Source of the DNA: Prosthecodimorpha hirschii
Lineage (GTDB): Bacteria > Pseudomonadota > Alphaproteobacteria > Rhizobiales > Ancalomicrobiaceae
Direction of reading: 5' to 3'
Assembly (NCBI RefSeq): GCF_001305515.1
Contig: NZ_LJYW01000001.1
Span: 2,245,954-2,309,953, forward strand
DNA length: 64,000 bases
Below, one piece after another: positions 18,989 to 28,640 of this stretch. The position numbers were made by a program, and so were the translations under genes. The first letter of the stretch is position 1, and each line of letters starts with the position of its first letter. The notes under the pieces were generated by a model. That model was not told the DNA's origin, did not search any database, and saw only the letters and a program-made list of their open reading frames with translations.

Positions 18989-19687
18989 CTACGCCGCGGC
19001 GGTGAACTGGTCGTCGAAGGCGTAGCCGGCGCCGCGGACGGTGCGGATCGGGTCCTTCTCGCGGCCGCGATTGATGGCCTTGCGCAGGCGGCCGACATGG
19101 ACGTCGACGGTGCGCTCGTCGACATAGACGTCCCGGCCCCAGACGCCGTCGAGCAGTTGCTCGCGCGAGAAGACGCGGCCGGGCGACGACATCAGGAATT
19201 CGAGCAGGCGGAACTCGGTCGGGCCGAGATGGATCTCGCGACCGCCGCGGCGGACGCGGTGGGTCTCCTTGTCGAGCTCCAGATCGCCGGCCTTGAGCAG
19301 GGTCGAGATCAGTTCCGGCTTGGAACGGCGCAGCATCGCGCGGACGCGCGCCATCAGTTCCGGCACCGAGAAGGGTTTCACGACATAGTCGTCGGCCCCG
19401 GTCGCGAGACCGCGCACCCGTTCGGATTCCTCGCCGCGCGCCGTCAGCATGATGATCGGCAGCCGCTCGGTCTCCGGCCGATTGCGCAGGCGGCGGCACA
19501 GTTCGATCCCGGACAGGCCCGGCAGCATCCAGTCGAGCAGGAGCAGGTCCGGCGTCGTCTCCTTCAGGCGGGTATCGGCCTCATCACCCCGCGCGCAGGT
19601 CTCGACCGAATAGCCTTCGGCTTCGAGATTGTAGCGCAGCAGCATGCTCAGGGGTTCTTCGTCCTCGACGATCAGAACGCGGGCCAT
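18989..19687 (-). CDS. phoB: phosphate regulon response regulator PhoB
   Basis: A 232-residue OmpR-family regulator. The receiver domain has the acidic pocket (VEDEE), phosphoacceptor Asp52 (LLLLDWMLPG) and conserved Lys in VVKPFS. The C-terminal winged helix includes LLDGVWGRDVYVDERTVDVH. Phosphorylated by PhoR, it activates pst and other phosphate-starvation genes. The ATG at 19687 is where family homology begins. It lies 384 bp downstream of phoU, a gap large enough for its own promoter. Confidence 0.95.
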   Translation of the reverse strand: MARVLIVEDEEPLSMLLRYNLEAEGYSVETCARGDEADTRLKETTPDLLLLDWMLPGLSGIELCRRLRNRPETERLPIIMLTARGEESERVRGLATGADDYVVKPFSVPELMARVRAMLRRSKPELISTLLKAGDLELDKETHRVRRGGREIHLGPTEFRLLEFLMSSPGRVFSREQLLDGVWGRDVYVDERTVDVHVGRLRKAINRGREKDPIRTVRGAGYAFDDQFTAAA

Positions 19688-19770
19688 GCGAAAGGGTCTC
19701 CCAAGGCAAGGCGGCCCCCGAGCGAGCAGCATCGGTCCTTTGCGGCCTTGCGCAGTCAAGAATTGTCAAG

Positions 19771-19790
19771 ACGGCATCCGCGGATGCCGT
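19771..19790. promoter_or_regulatory. perfect 20-bp palindrome in the phoU-phoB gap
   Basis: The sequence is fully self-complementary, with CTTGACAATTC directly after it on the minus strand. It could be a terminator stem for phoU or a protein-binding site in front of phoB. The remaining 384-bp gap (19688-20071) shows no gene. Confidence 0.45.
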
Positions 19791-20071
19791 TCGAGGCCGG
19801 CTGCGCCGCGGTCTGCCAGACCGCTCGGACGCCGCAAGTCTCTCCAAAGAAATGCGGCGCTCCTGCCGACCCGTCCGCGTCCGACCGCCCGCCGTTCGAC
19901 CGGCGCGCGCCCATGGCGTTCCGCGCGCGGCCCGGCGCGGCCGAACACGCGGCGGCCGGTGGGTCCGGCCGCGCGCCGGCAGCCTCGCTTCCGGAACCCG
20001 CCGCCGGGCTGTCGGGTCGCCGGGATGACGGGCCGCCTGAGGCCGTCCGCCATCCCGGCGCGCCTGGACCG

Positions 20072-20785
20072 TCAGTCGGCCGGTTCGACGCTGACCAGAT
20101 GCGAGGTGTCGCCCTTCGGACGGTCCTCGATCAGCTGTTCGCCGGTGACCACATAGTGGACGGTTTCGGCGATATTGGTCGCGTGATCGCCGATCCGCTC
20201 GATATTCTTGGCGCAGAACAGAAGATGCGTGCAGATGGTGATGTTGCGCGGATCCTCCATCATGTAGGTGAGGAGTTCGCGGAACAGCGACGTGTAGAGC
20301 GCATCGATCTCGTCGTCGCGCTTGCGCACCTGCAGGGCCCGCTCGTCGTCTCGCGCCGTGAAGGCGTCGAGCACGTCCTTCAACTGCTCGAGCGCGATGT
20401 CGGCCAGGTGCTCGACGCCGATGACCAGCTTCTTGGCGCCGAAGTTGGTGTTGATGGCGATGACGCGCTTGCCGATATTCTTGGCCATGTCGCCGACCCG
20501 TTCCAGGTCGTTCGAAATGCGCAGGGCGGCCACGATCTCGCGCAGGTCCATCGCCATCGGCTGGCGCTTGGCGATGATCAGGATCGCCTTCTCCTCGACC
20601 TCGCGCTGCAGCCGGTCGAGCCGCACATCGGTCAGGATGACCTTCTGGGCGAGGGCGGTGTCCATGCGGACCAGGGCGGTGACGCTGTCGGCGACCAGCC
20701 CTTCGGCAAGGCCGCCCATCTCGGCGATCTTGCCGGCCAGCATCTTCAATTCCTGGTCGTAGGAGCGAACGGTATGTTCGGCCAT
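20072..20785 (-). CDS. phoU: phosphate signalling protein PhoU
   Basis: A 237-residue, all-helical cytoplasmic protein made of two three-helix PhoU repeats; both carry the acidic metal-binding pattern (ERVGDMAKNIGKR and ERIGDHATNIAE). PhoU links the Pst transporter to PhoR and keeps the kinase in its phosphatase mode when phosphate is plentiful. It follows pstB by 22 bp in the same direction. Confidence 0.95.
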   Translation of the reverse strand: MAEHTVRSYDQELKMLAGKIAEMGGLAEGLVADSVTALVRMDTALAQKVILTDVRLDRLQREVEEKAILIIAKRQPMAMDLREIVAALRISNDLERVGDMAKNIGKRVIAINTNFGAKKLVIGVEHLADIALEQLKDVLDAFTARDDERALQVRKRDDEIDALYTSLFRELLTYMMEDPRNITICTHLLFCAKNIERIGDHATNIAETVHYVVTGEQLIEDRPKGDTSHLVSVEPAD

Positions 20786-20807
20786 GGGGGCAGATCCTCG
20801 AATGGTC

Positions 20808-21608
20808 TCAGCCGAACCGGCCGGTGATGTAATCTTGGGTGCGCTTGTCGCGCGGCTTGGTGAAGATCTGGTCGGTCGGGCCTTCCTCGACCAGCACGCC
20901 GAGATGGAAGAAGGCGGTCTTCTGCGAGACGCGCGCGGCCTGCTGCATCGAGTGGGTCACGATGATGATCGTGAAGTTCGAGCGCAGCTCGTCGATCAGT
21001 TCCTCGATGCGCGCGGTGGCGATCGGGTCGAGCGCCGAGCAGGGCTCGTCCATCAGGATCACTTCGGGGCCGACCGCGATCGCCCGGGCGATGCACAGGC
21101 GCTGCTGCTGGCCGCCGGAGAGGCTGGTGCCGGAATCGTCGAGACGATCCTTGACCTCTTCGTAGAGCCCGGCCTTCTGCAGGCTGGACACCACGATCTC
21201 GTCGAGGTCCGACTTAGACCGGGCGATGCCGTGGATGCGCGGTCCGTAGACGACATTCTCGTAGATCGACTTCGGGAACGGGTTCGGCTTCTGGAACACC
21301 ATGCCGACGCGGGCGCGCAACTGGACCACGTCGAGCGCGGGATCGTAGATGTCCTTGCCGTCGATCTCGATCTTGCCCTCGATGCGGGCCGTCGAGATGG
21401 TATCGTTCATGCGGTTGATGCAGCGCAGAAAGGTCGACTTGCCGCAGCCCGACGGTCCGATGAAGGCCGTCACGCTCTTTTCGGGGATGTCGATCGAGAC
21501 GCCTTTCAGGGCGTGCTTCTCGCCGTAGTAGACATTGACGTCGCGGGCCACGACCTTCGGCTTTCGCTCGATCGTCGCACTCGTCACGTTGTCGGCCATG
21601 ATGTCCAT
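20808..21608 (-). CDS. pstB: phosphate ABC transporter ATP-binding protein PstB
   Basis: A 266-residue ATPase with Walker A GPSGCGKS, the family-specific CINRMND, signature LSGGQQQR, Walker B VILMDE and switch His in VTHSMQQA. It drives PstCA. The ATG at 21608 follows GGAG; a GTG at 21650, just after the pstA stop, and an ATG at 21599 are alternatives. Confidence 0.95.
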   Translation of the reverse strand: MDIMADNVTSATIERKPKVVARDVNVYYGEKHALKGVSIDIPEKSVTAFIGPSGCGKSTFLRCINRMNDTISTARIEGKIEIDGKDIYDPALDVVQLRARVGMVFQKPNPFPKSIYENVVYGPRIHGIARSKSDLDEIVVSSLQKAGLYEEVKDRLDDSGTSLSGGQQQRLCIARAIAVGPEVILMDEPCSALDPIATARIEELIDELRSNFTIIIVTHSMQQAARVSQKTAFFHLGVLVEEGPTDQIFTKPRDKRTQDYITGRFG

Positions 21609-21650
21609 CACTTCAGTCTCCGGTCGGCAGTGCCGTTTGCGGGCGGTCAC

Positions 21651-23501
21651 TCACCAGCGGCGTTCGAACCTCTTGCGCACCACGATCGCCAGGCCGTTCA
21701 TCACGAACAGGAAGCCGAGCAGGACCAGGATGGCGGCGGCAGTCTTTGCCTGGAAGGCGATTTCGGGCAGGTCGGCCCAGAGGAAGACCTGAACCGGCAG
21801 GACGGTGGCGGCCTCGACCACGCTGGTCGGCACGTCGACGATGAAGGCGATCATGCCGATCATCAAGAGCGGCGCGGTTTCGCCCAGGGCATGCGCCATG
21901 CCGATGATCGTGCCCGTCATGATGCCCGGCATGGCCAGCGGCAGCACGTGGTGGAACACGGCCTGCTGCTTCGAGGCGCCGACCCCGAGAGCGGCTTCGC
22001 GGATCGACGGCGGCACGGCCTTCAGGGCCGCACGGCTGGCGATGATGATGGTCGGCAGGACCAGGAGGGCGAGAACCAGGCCGCCGACCAGCGGCGCCGA
22101 ACGCGGCAGCGCGAAGGCATTCAGGAACACCGCCAGGCCGAGCAGGCCGAACACGATCGACGGGACCGCGGCGAGGTTGTTGATGTTGACCTCGATGATC
22201 TCCGTCATCTTGTTCTTCGGCGCGAATTCCTCGAGATAGACGGCCGCGCCGACGCCGAGCGGCAGGCAGATGACCAGGGTTACCAGCATGGTCAGCGCCG
22301 AGCCGACCAGGGCACCGAGAATGCCGGCCAGTTCGGGCTCGCGGCTGTCGCCGCCGGTGAAGAAGCGGGTGTTGAAGCTGCTCTGCACCACGCCCTTGTC
22401 GCGCAGCACTTCGAGCACCGCGACCTGCTTGTCCTGAAGCTTGCGGTTCGATTCCGGGGTGGCCAGAATCTCGCGCGTCCAGGTGCCGGCCGCAGCATCG
22501 GCGGTGGAGGCGAGCGGCACCAGCACCTCGCCTTCGATCCGATCGTTGCCGATCCGGTTGACCCGGACCATGCCGCCGTTGATGCCGATCAGCAGCGAGG
22601 GCATCGAGGTGTCCAGCGTCTCCAGCGCGCCGGTCTGCTCGAAGCGCTTGATCAGGCCGTTGCCGGTGGCCGTCAGTTCGGCAACGCGGCGGCCGAGCGT
22701 GGCTACGTCGGCCTCGATCTTGGCCAGCTGCCCCTCGGTGGTGGCGATGCGCCCGGCATCGCCGCTCGCCTTGGCGGCCGCGGCCTGCTCGATCGCATGA
22801 CGCCGGTCGGCTTCCGAGGATTTCAGGGCGAGGCTGGCCCGCCCGGCATCGCGCAGCGCCTCGTCGCCCATCCGGCGCAATGTCTGCTTCAGGATCTGCA
22901 CGTCCTCCGCGAAGGCATTGGACGTGGAGAAGATGGTCACGGCGCCGGTGGTGGCCGACGGCGTGGCGATGCCGGCGCCCGAATGGGCCGTCTTCGACGT
23001 GACCAGCCCCTTGTAGTAGAGGTCGGCCTCGTCGGTCACCAGGACCGGAACCGAGACGGTCTTGCCGATCAGGCTGGGATCGGCCATGACGCGCCGGCGC
23101 AGTTCGTCGGAGCCGCCGGAGGAGATCGCGCCGTTCAGAAGGCGGCGCGCATTGCGGTCCGACATGCTCGGCACGACCAGCGACAGGGCATCGCGCACCG
23201 CCTTGGTGAAGTCGCCCGACTGGCCGAATTCGGCCGGATCGCGGGTGCCCTTCGGATCGATCGTCTCGGCCGTCACCGGCACATCGAGCACCAGGTTGTA
23301 GCTGGTGAAGGCCGGCAAGGCCTTGAGGACGATGTCGGTGAGCAGGAAGACCAGGAACAGGGCGGCGAAGCCGACGGCGACGAGTCCGTAGGCACGGAAG
23401 CGGCCTTCCGCACGATACCGCGCCTTGATGCGGGCGCGGGCGGCATCGGACGTGACATCGATCACGCGCGAGCCGGCCGAATTGGCGAGAACGTCAGTCA
23501 T
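21651..23501 (-). CDS. pstA: phosphate ABC transporter permease PstA, enlarged
   Basis: A 616-residue permease, roughly twice the size of the E. coli protein. The C-terminal ~280 residues hold the normal membrane domain, with the EAA-type loop REAALGVGASKQQAVFHHVLP. The N-terminus has a DUF3333-like segment with one membrane helix. Between them lie about 300 extracytoplasmic residues, including a charged, Ala-rich predicted coiled coil (about residues 210-270). The start overlaps the pstC stop by 8 bp. The enlarged loop is the unusual feature; its role is unknown. Confidence 0.93.
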   Translation of the reverse strand: MTDVLANSAGSRVIDVTSDAARARIKARYRAEGRFRAYGLVAVGFAALFLVFLLTDIVLKALPAFTSYNLVLDVPVTAETIDPKGTRDPAEFGQSGDFTKAVRDALSLVVPSMSDRNARRLLNGAISSGGSDELRRRVMADPSLIGKTVSVPVLVTDEADLYYKGLVTSKTAHSGAGIATPSATTGAVTIFSTSNAFAEDVQILKQTLRRMGDEALRDAGRASLALKSSEADRRHAIEQAAAAKASGDAGRIATTEGQLAKIEADVATLGRRVAELTATGNGLIKRFEQTGALETLDTSMPSLLIGINGGMVRVNRIGNDRIEGEVLVPLASTADAAAGTWTREILATPESNRKLQDKQVAVLEVLRDKGVVQSSFNTRFFTGGDSREPELAGILGALVGSALTMLVTLVICLPLGVGAAVYLEEFAPKNKMTEIIEVNINNLAAVPSIVFGLLGLAVFLNAFALPRSAPLVGGLVLALLVLPTIIIASRAALKAVPPSIREAALGVGASKQQAVFHHVLPLAMPGIMTGTIIGMAHALGETAPLLMIGMIAFIVDVPTSVVEAATVLPVQVFLWADLPEIAFQAKTAAAILVLLGFLFVMNGLAIVVRKRFERRW

Positions 23502-24870
23502 ACTGTTCCCTGTACTTCTGGACGACCCGGAGCGCGATGACGTTCAGCGCCAGCGTGAAGAAGAAGAGGACGAAGCCGAGCGCGAAGGCCGACAGCGTCT
23601 TGGCACTGTCGAATTCCTGGTCGCCGACCAGCAGCGTCTTGATCTGCACCGTGACGGTGGTCACGGCTTCGAGCGGATTGAAGGTCAGGTTGGCGGAGAG
23701 GCCCGCGGCCATGACCACGATCATGGTCTCGCCGACGGCGCGGCTGACCGCCAGCATGACCGCCGAAACGATGCCCGGCAGCGCCGCCGGCAGCACGACC
23801 TTGCGGATGGTTTCCGACTTGGTCGCGCCCATCGCATAGGAGCCGTCGCGCAGGGCCTGCGGCACCGCGTTGATGATGTCGTCGGACAGCGACGACACGA
23901 AGGGGATGATCATCACGCCCATCACCAGACCGGCGGCGAGCGCGGATTCGGAGGCGACCTGGAGGCCGACGGCATGCCCGGCCTCGCGGATCAGCGGCGC
24001 CATGGTCAGGGCGGCGAAGAAGCCGTAGACCACGGTCGGAACGCCGGCCAGCACCTCGAGCACCGGCTTGGCCACGGCACGCACCCGCGGCGAGGCGTAT
24101 TCGGCCATGTAGATGGCCGAGAACAGCCCGATCGGGACCGCCACGCACATGGCGATGAGCATGATCAGCGCCGTGCCGGCGAAGAGCGGCACCGCCCCGA
24201 AAGCGCCGGACTGGCCGACCTGATCGGCCCGGATCGCGGTCTGCGGCGACCATTGCAGGCCGAACAGGAAGTCGAACCAGGAATAGCGGGCGAAGAAGCG
24301 CAGGGATTCGAACAGGACCGACGAGACGATGCCGACCGTGGTCAGGATCGCCACGGTCGAGCAGCCGATCATGATCCACAGGACGACCCGCTCGACCAGG
24401 GTCCGGGACCGGAAGCCGGGCTGAATCTGCTGCAGCGCATAGCGCGCGCCGAGCGCGCCGAGCAGGAGGCCGACGATCAGCCGGCTCCAGTCGGCCAGGG
24501 TCGTCCAGGTCGTCAGATGGCCGGCGGCGGCGGCGATCTCGGGCCGCGGCTCGCCCGCGAAGCTGCCGGCGGCAACGTTGTGGATCTCGCGCAGCAGGGT
24601 GGCACGCGCGAGGTCGTCGGCCGGCTGCAGGGACGGCGGAAGGGACGCCAGAACGGAATGCTCGATCGCGATCGGCGCCAGCGGCGACCAGAGCGCGAAG
24701 AGGCCGATCATCGGCGCGGCGACTGCGATCGCGACCCACCAGCCATGATAGCCGGGCAGCGAGTGGAACTTCGGCCCGCCGGCCACCTGCATGGCCACGA
24801 CCCGGCCGCGCCCGGCCAGGAAGGCGACCAGCGCGGCGGCGGCCAGAATGGCAAGATAGACGGTACTCAT
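23494..24870 (-). CDS. pstC: phosphate ABC transporter permease PstC
   Basis: A 458-residue inner-membrane permease. It is long for PstC, with an extra N-terminal hydrophobic region and a large loop before the core domain. The core contains VAKPVLEVLAGVPTVVYGFF and the ATPase-contact loop SYAMGATKSETIRKVVLP. The ATG at 24870 follows a GGGGGG ribosome site, which argues against a GTG at 24912. It pairs with PstA, whose start it overlaps. Confidence 0.93.
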   Translation of the reverse strand: MSTVYLAILAAAALVAFLAGRGRVVAMQVAGGPKFHSLPGYHGWWVAIAVAAPMIGLFALWSPLAPIAIEHSVLASLPPSLQPADDLARATLLREIHNVAAGSFAGEPRPEIAAAAGHLTTWTTLADWSRLIVGLLLGALGARYALQQIQPGFRSRTLVERVVLWIMIGCSTVAILTTVGIVSSVLFESLRFFARYSWFDFLFGLQWSPQTAIRADQVGQSGAFGAVPLFAGTALIMLIAMCVAVPIGLFSAIYMAEYASPRVRAVAKPVLEVLAGVPTVVYGFFAALTMAPLIREAGHAVGLQVASESALAAGLVMGVMIIPFVSSLSDDIINAVPQALRDGSYAMGATKSETIRKVVLPAALPGIVSAVMLAVSRAVGETMIVVMAAGLSANLTFNPLEAVTTVTVQIKTLLVGDQEFDSAKTLSAFALGFVLFFFTLALNVIALRVVQKYREQYD

Positions 24871-24941
24871 GAACCCCCCGGTTGCCGGTCTCGTCCGGAA
24901 GCGGACCCGCACCGGCGGCGGAAATGGGATCGGGCGGACGT

Positions 24942-24986
24942 CCTGGAAAAGAAGCGACCCGGCAGTCGATCAGGACTGCCGGGTCG
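24942..24986 (-). terminator. hairpin terminator/attenuator between pstS and pstC
   Basis: On the minus strand a perfect 13-bp stem (arms 24986-24974 and 24967-24955, 6-nt loop) is followed by GCTTCTTTTCC. Placed just after pstS, it probably stops most transcripts, giving more PstS than membrane subunits. Confidence 0.75.
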
Positions 24987-24998
24987 GGACTGTGCGGA

Positions 24999-26057
24999 TC
25001 AGAGGCCTTCCTTGCCGATCACGCTCATCTCGGCGGCGACCTTCCCGGCCGTCGCGCGCTGGTCCTTCGGCAGCGGGATCAGGCCCTTGTCGGCCAGATA
25101 GCCGTCCTCGCCCATCGCCTTGTCGGAGGTGTACTCGGCCGCGAATTCCTTCAGGCCCGGGATCACGCCGACATGCTGCTTCTTCAGGTAGACGAAGAGC
25201 GGACGGGAGACCGGATACTTGCCCGAAGCGATCAGCTCGAAGGTCGGCTGCTGGCCGGCCACCGTGGCGCCCTTGATCTTCGCGGTGTTCTCTTCGAGGA
25301 ACGAGTAGCCGAAGATGCCGAAGGCCTTCGGGTTGGACTCGAGCTTCTGGACGATCAGGTTGTCGTTCTCGCCGGCGTCGATATAGCCGCCGTCTTCGCG
25401 CAGCGACTTCCACACCACGTCGAAAGCCTTGCTGTCGGCCTTGCGCAGCTCGGCCAGCGCCGGAACCTTGAGCGCACCCGGCTCCATGACCAGTTCCAGG
25501 AACGCGTCGCGGGTGCCGGAGGTGGGCGGCGGGCCGAGCACTTCGATCGGCTCGTTGGGCAGCGAGGCGTCGATCTGGTTCCAGCTCTTGTAGGGATTGG
25601 CGATCAGCTTGCCGTCCGGACCCGGAACCTGCTTGGCGAGCGCCAGGAACAGCTGGGTCTGGTTGATGCTGAGATCCGGACCCTTCTTCGAATTGGCGAC
25701 GACGATGCCGTCGAAGCCGACCTTCAGCTCGACGATGTCCTTGACGCCGTTCTTCTGGCAGTCATCGAACTCGGAGGCCTTGATGCGGCGCGACGCGTTG
25801 GCACCATCCGGATGGGCCACGCCGACGCCGGCGCAGAACAGCTTGAGACCGCCGCCGGTGCCGGTCGATTCGACCACCGGGGTCTTGAACTTGCCGCCCT
25901 TGCCGAACTGCTCGGCAACGGCCGTGGTGAACGGATAGACGGTCGAGGAACCGACGAAACGGATCTGCTCGCGGCTCTGCGCCAGAGCGGTGCCGGCAAG
26001 CGCGGAAGCGGCCAGACCGAAAGCGGCCACGGCGCCCAGGACACTGTTGATCTTCAC
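24999..26057 (-). CDS. pstS: phosphate-binding protein PstS
   Basis: A 352-residue periplasmic phosphate-binding protein. A Sec signal peptide ends near LAQS (about residue 27). The mature start is REQIRFVGSSTVYPF, with the GSSTVYPF phosphate-contact loop and later TSGTRDAFLELV. The GTG at 26057 is preferred, with GGAG upstream. It belongs to the larger PstS type of alphaproteobacteria. A probable Pho box lies about 120-160 bp upstream. Confidence 0.95.
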   Translation of the reverse strand: MKINSVLGAVAAFGLAASALAGTALAQSREQIRFVGSSTVYPFTTAVAEQFGKGGKFKTPVVESTGTGGGLKLFCAGVGVAHPDGANASRRIKASEFDDCQKNGVKDIVELKVGFDGIVVANSKKGPDLSINQTQLFLALAKQVPGPDGKLIANPYKSWNQIDASLPNEPIEVLGPPPTSGTRDAFLELVMEPGALKVPALAELRKADSKAFDVVWKSLREDGGYIDAGENDNLIVQKLESNPKAFGIFGYSFLEENTAKIKGATVAGQQPTFELIASGKYPVSRPLFVYLKKQHVGVIPGLKEFAAEYTSDKAMGEDGYLADKGLIPLPKDQRATAGKVAAEMSVIGKEGL

Positions 26058-26180
26058 GGGGCAAAACTCCTTGCCAGAGCAGGGACTCGGGCGGGCGGAC
26101 GATCCGCCCTTCATCGAGGGTTGGCTTCCTGCCGGCCACCCTCTCCCGACGAAGCCACGCTAGGGCTCCGACGCAACCCT

Positions 26181-26213
26181 TCTATGAAATTGGCGCGAAG
26201 TATTTATGACAAC
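26181..26213 (-). promoter_or_regulatory. candidate Pho box upstream of pstS
   Basis: The minus strand reads TTGTCATAAAT, ACTTCGCGCCA, ATTTCATAGAA: three 11-bp units with the TGTCA-like half-site in units one and three. This matches PhoB binding sites (7-bp direct repeats every 11 bp). The region is AT-rich against a GC-rich background. Confidence 0.5.
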
Positions 26214-26217
26214 TCAA

Positions 26218-26252
26218 GTCATTGAAATTATTGATATCACGGTTTCAATGAC
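26218..26252. repeat. 10-bp inverted repeat across the phoR stop
   Basis: GTCATTGAAA at 26218-26227 is exactly inverted at 26243-26252, with a 15-bp spacer containing the phoR stop codon. No T-run follows, so it is not a typical terminator; it may be a weak hairpin or a regulator site next to the Pho box. Confidence 0.5.
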
Positions 26253-27547
26253 ACGGATCGTGCAGACGGCATGCGAATGGTGAAGACCGACCCCTGCCCG
26301 ATCCGGCTGCTCACGCCGAGGCGGCCCCGGTGACGGGTCAGGATATGCTTGACGATGGCGAGGCCGAGGCCGGTGCCCTGTTTCTCGCGGCTCGACTGGA
26401 TGTCCGCGCGATAGAAGCGCTCGGTCAGGCGCGGCAGGTGTTCCTCGGCGATGCCCGGCCCGTGATCGGTGACGGCGACCAGGTAGCCGTCGCCGTCGGT
26501 CCGTGCCGCGACCTCGACGCTCTTGCCGGATGCGCCGTATTTGATCGCGTTCTCGATCAGATTGGACAGCACCTGGATCAGTTCGTCCCGGTCGCCCAGA
26601 ACCGGCATCTCGGCGGACGGCCGCTCGAAGCGGACGGTCACGCCGGTCTCCGCGGCGAGCGGGGCGAGCATGTCGACGGTCTGGCCGGCCAGTTCGGCGA
26701 GATCGACGATCGTATCGGGCAGGACATGGGCCTTCATCTCGATGCGCGACAGCGACAGGAGATCGTCGATCAGGCGTTTCATGCGGCCCGCCTGCGCGCC
26801 CATGATGCCGAGGAAGCGCTCGCGTGCGACCGGATCCTCGCGCGCCGGGCCCTGCAGGGTCTCGATGAAGCCCGACAGGGCGGCGAGCGGGGTGCGCAAT
26901 TCGTGGCTGGCATTGGCGACGAAATCGGCCCGCATGCGCTCGGAACGGCGCTGCTCGGTCTGGTCCTCGATCACAACCAGGACGAAATCTGGCTTGCGGT
27001 CGGAGCCGTTCGGATCGGGCGGGAAATGGATCGGCGCCAGCTGCGCCTCGAACCAGCGTTCGGTCGGAATCTTCTCCGCCCAGCCGATCGTCTCGGGCTG
27101 ATCGAGCGACACGACGCGATCGAGCGCATCGTGCAGGGCGGTGACGCGCAGCTTGAACGACAGGGGGTCGCCCGGCTGGATCGGCCCGAACCGGGCTGCC
27201 GCGACCTGGTTGACGTAGCGGACGATGCCGCTGCCGTCGGTGATGATGCAGGGATCATTCAACCCCTCGGCGATCACCTTCATGCCGGAATCCGGCCAGG
27301 CGACGGCGCGTCGGTCGCGCCGGGGGCCGAGCCGGGCCCCCAGCCGGCGTTCGGGCTCGCGGTCGCCGGTCGCGTAGGCCGCCAGGAAGATCGCCCCGCC
27401 GGCCAGCGCGGCGGCCCATGCGGGCACGGCGAAGGCGCCGGCCAGAAAGGCAAAGACGATCACGAGCGCCGCGGCCAGGCCCTGCATCTGACCGATGCGC
27501 CGACGGATCGCCTCCATCCGCGCCATTGCCTTCTGCTCCCGCTCCAT
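26237..27547 (-). CDS. phoR: phosphate regulon sensor histidine kinase PhoR
   Basis: About 436 residues. Two N-terminal membrane helices ([16 protein letters not shown], then [16 protein letters not shown]) precede a PAS domain, a HisKA domain with [15 protein letters not shown] and an ATPase domain with N-box ENAIKYG and G-boxes DHGPGI and GTGLGLAIV. It phosphorylates PhoB in phosphate starvation. Starts at 27547 and 27526 are both plausible. It is separated from pstS by the Pho-box region and is divergent from ppk2. Confidence 0.93.
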   Translation of the reverse strand: MEREQKAMARMEAIRRRIGQMQGLAAALVIVFAFLAGAFAVPAWAAALAGGAIFLAAYATGDREPERRLGARLGPRRDRRAVAWPDSGMKVIAEGLNDPCIITDGSGIVRYVNQVAAARFGPIQPGDPLSFKLRVTALHDALDRVVSLDQPETIGWAEKIPTERWFEAQLAPIHFPPDPNGSDRKPDFVLVVIEDQTEQRRSERMRADFVANASHELRTPLAALSGFIETLQGPAREDPVARERFLGIMGAQAGRMKRLIDDLLSLSRIEMKAHVLPDTIVDLAELAGQTVDMLAPLAAETGVTVRFERPSAEMPVLGDRDELIQVLSNLIENAIKYGASGKSVEVAARTDGDGYLVAVTDHGPGIAEEHLPRLTERFYRADIQSSREKQGTGLGLAIVKHILTRHRGRLGVSSRIGQGSVFTIRMPSARSVSLKP

Positions 27548-27629
27548 ATCGTTGCTGTCCGGTCCCGCGTTCCGATCCTGGCGCGCGACTGGTAGCATGA
27601 ACCCGAAGGATCACACCGGGGAATCGCGC

Positions 27630-28640
27630 ATGGCCAAGGACCGCACGGACAAGAAGGACAAGAAAGGCGACAAGCGTAAGAAGGGCGCCGAAACCTCCGA
27701 GGGTCCGGCGGCGGCCGTGGCCGCACCGGCCGCTCCGCCCCCGGCGGCCGACACGGCGACGGCGCCCAAGGCGAACGGAAACGGCAAACCGGCCAAGAAC
27801 GGCAAGCCCTTCGTGCTGGACGATCCCATCCTGCCGAAGGCGGTTTCCGAAAAGGCGCTCGGGTCCGGCGGCTACCCCTACGACAAGACGATGCCGGACG
27901 GCGACTACGAAACCGCGATCGAGGCGCTGCAGATCGAGCTCGTCAAGCTGCAGCAATGGACCATCGCCGCCGGCGAGCGGATCGTGATCGTGTTCGAAGG
28001 CCGCGACGCCGCCGGCAAGGGCGGCACGATCGGCGCCTTCCGGGAATACATGAGCCCGCGCCGCACCCGCGTCGTCGCCCTGCCCAAGCCGACCGAGACC
28101 GAGGCCGGGCAGTGGTATTTCCAGCGCTATGCGGTGCACATGCCGACGCGCGGCGAGATCGTGATGTTCGATCGCTCCTGGTACAACCGGGCCGGCGTCG
28201 AACGCGTGATGAATTTCTGCACGCCCGAGCAGACCGAGCAGTTCCTCAAGGAGGCCCCCCGCTTCGAGGACATGCTGATCGACGAAGGCCTGCACCTCGT
28301 CAAATTCTTCATCGACGTCGGCTACGAGATGCAATTGAAGCGCTTCCACGAGCGCCGGCACAATCCGCTGAAAGTTTGGAAGGTCTCGCCGATCGACTAT
28401 GCCGCTATCGAGAAATATGCGGACTATACCCGGGCGCGCGATCGCATGCTGGAGACGACCCATACCGACCACGCACCTTGGACGCTGCTGCTCGGCAACG
28501 ACAAGAAGCGGCTGCGGCTGAACGCCCTGCGGCACCTGCTCGGCCTGTTCGACTATCCCGGCAAGGACCGCAGCGTGATCGGCGATATCGACCCGAAGGT
28601 CCTCGGCCGCGAGCCCGGCTTCCTGACGGGCCGCCCATGA
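27630..28640 (+). CDS. ppk2: polyphosphate kinase 2
   Basis: A 336-residue PPK2-family enzyme transferring phosphate between polyphosphate and nucleotides. Walker A is [13 protein letters not shown], followed by [15 protein letters not shown] (Walker B/lid) and [12 protein letters not shown] Lys-rich, Ala/Pro-rich extension of about 70 residues precedes the domain. The ATG at 27630 follows GGGGA; an ATG at 27597 lacks a good site. Its place beside phoR fits phosphate storage. The stop overlaps the next start (ATGA). Confidence 0.92.
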   Translation: MAKDRTDKKDKKGDKRKKGAETSEGPAAAVAAPAAPPPAADTATAPKANGNGKPAKNGKPFVLDDPILPKAVSEKALGSGGYPYDKTMPDGDYETAIEALQIELVKLQQWTIAAGERIVIVFEGRDAAGKGGTIGAFREYMSPRRTRVVALPKPTETEAGQWYFQRYAVHMPTRGEIVMFDRSWYNRAGVERVMNFCTPEQTEQFLKEAPRFEDMLIDEGLHLVKFFIDVGYEMQLKRFHERRHNPLKVWKVSPIDYAAIEKYADYTRARDRMLETTHTDHAPWTLLLGNDKKRLRLNALRHLLGLFDYPGKDRSVIGDIDPKVLGREPGFLTGRP

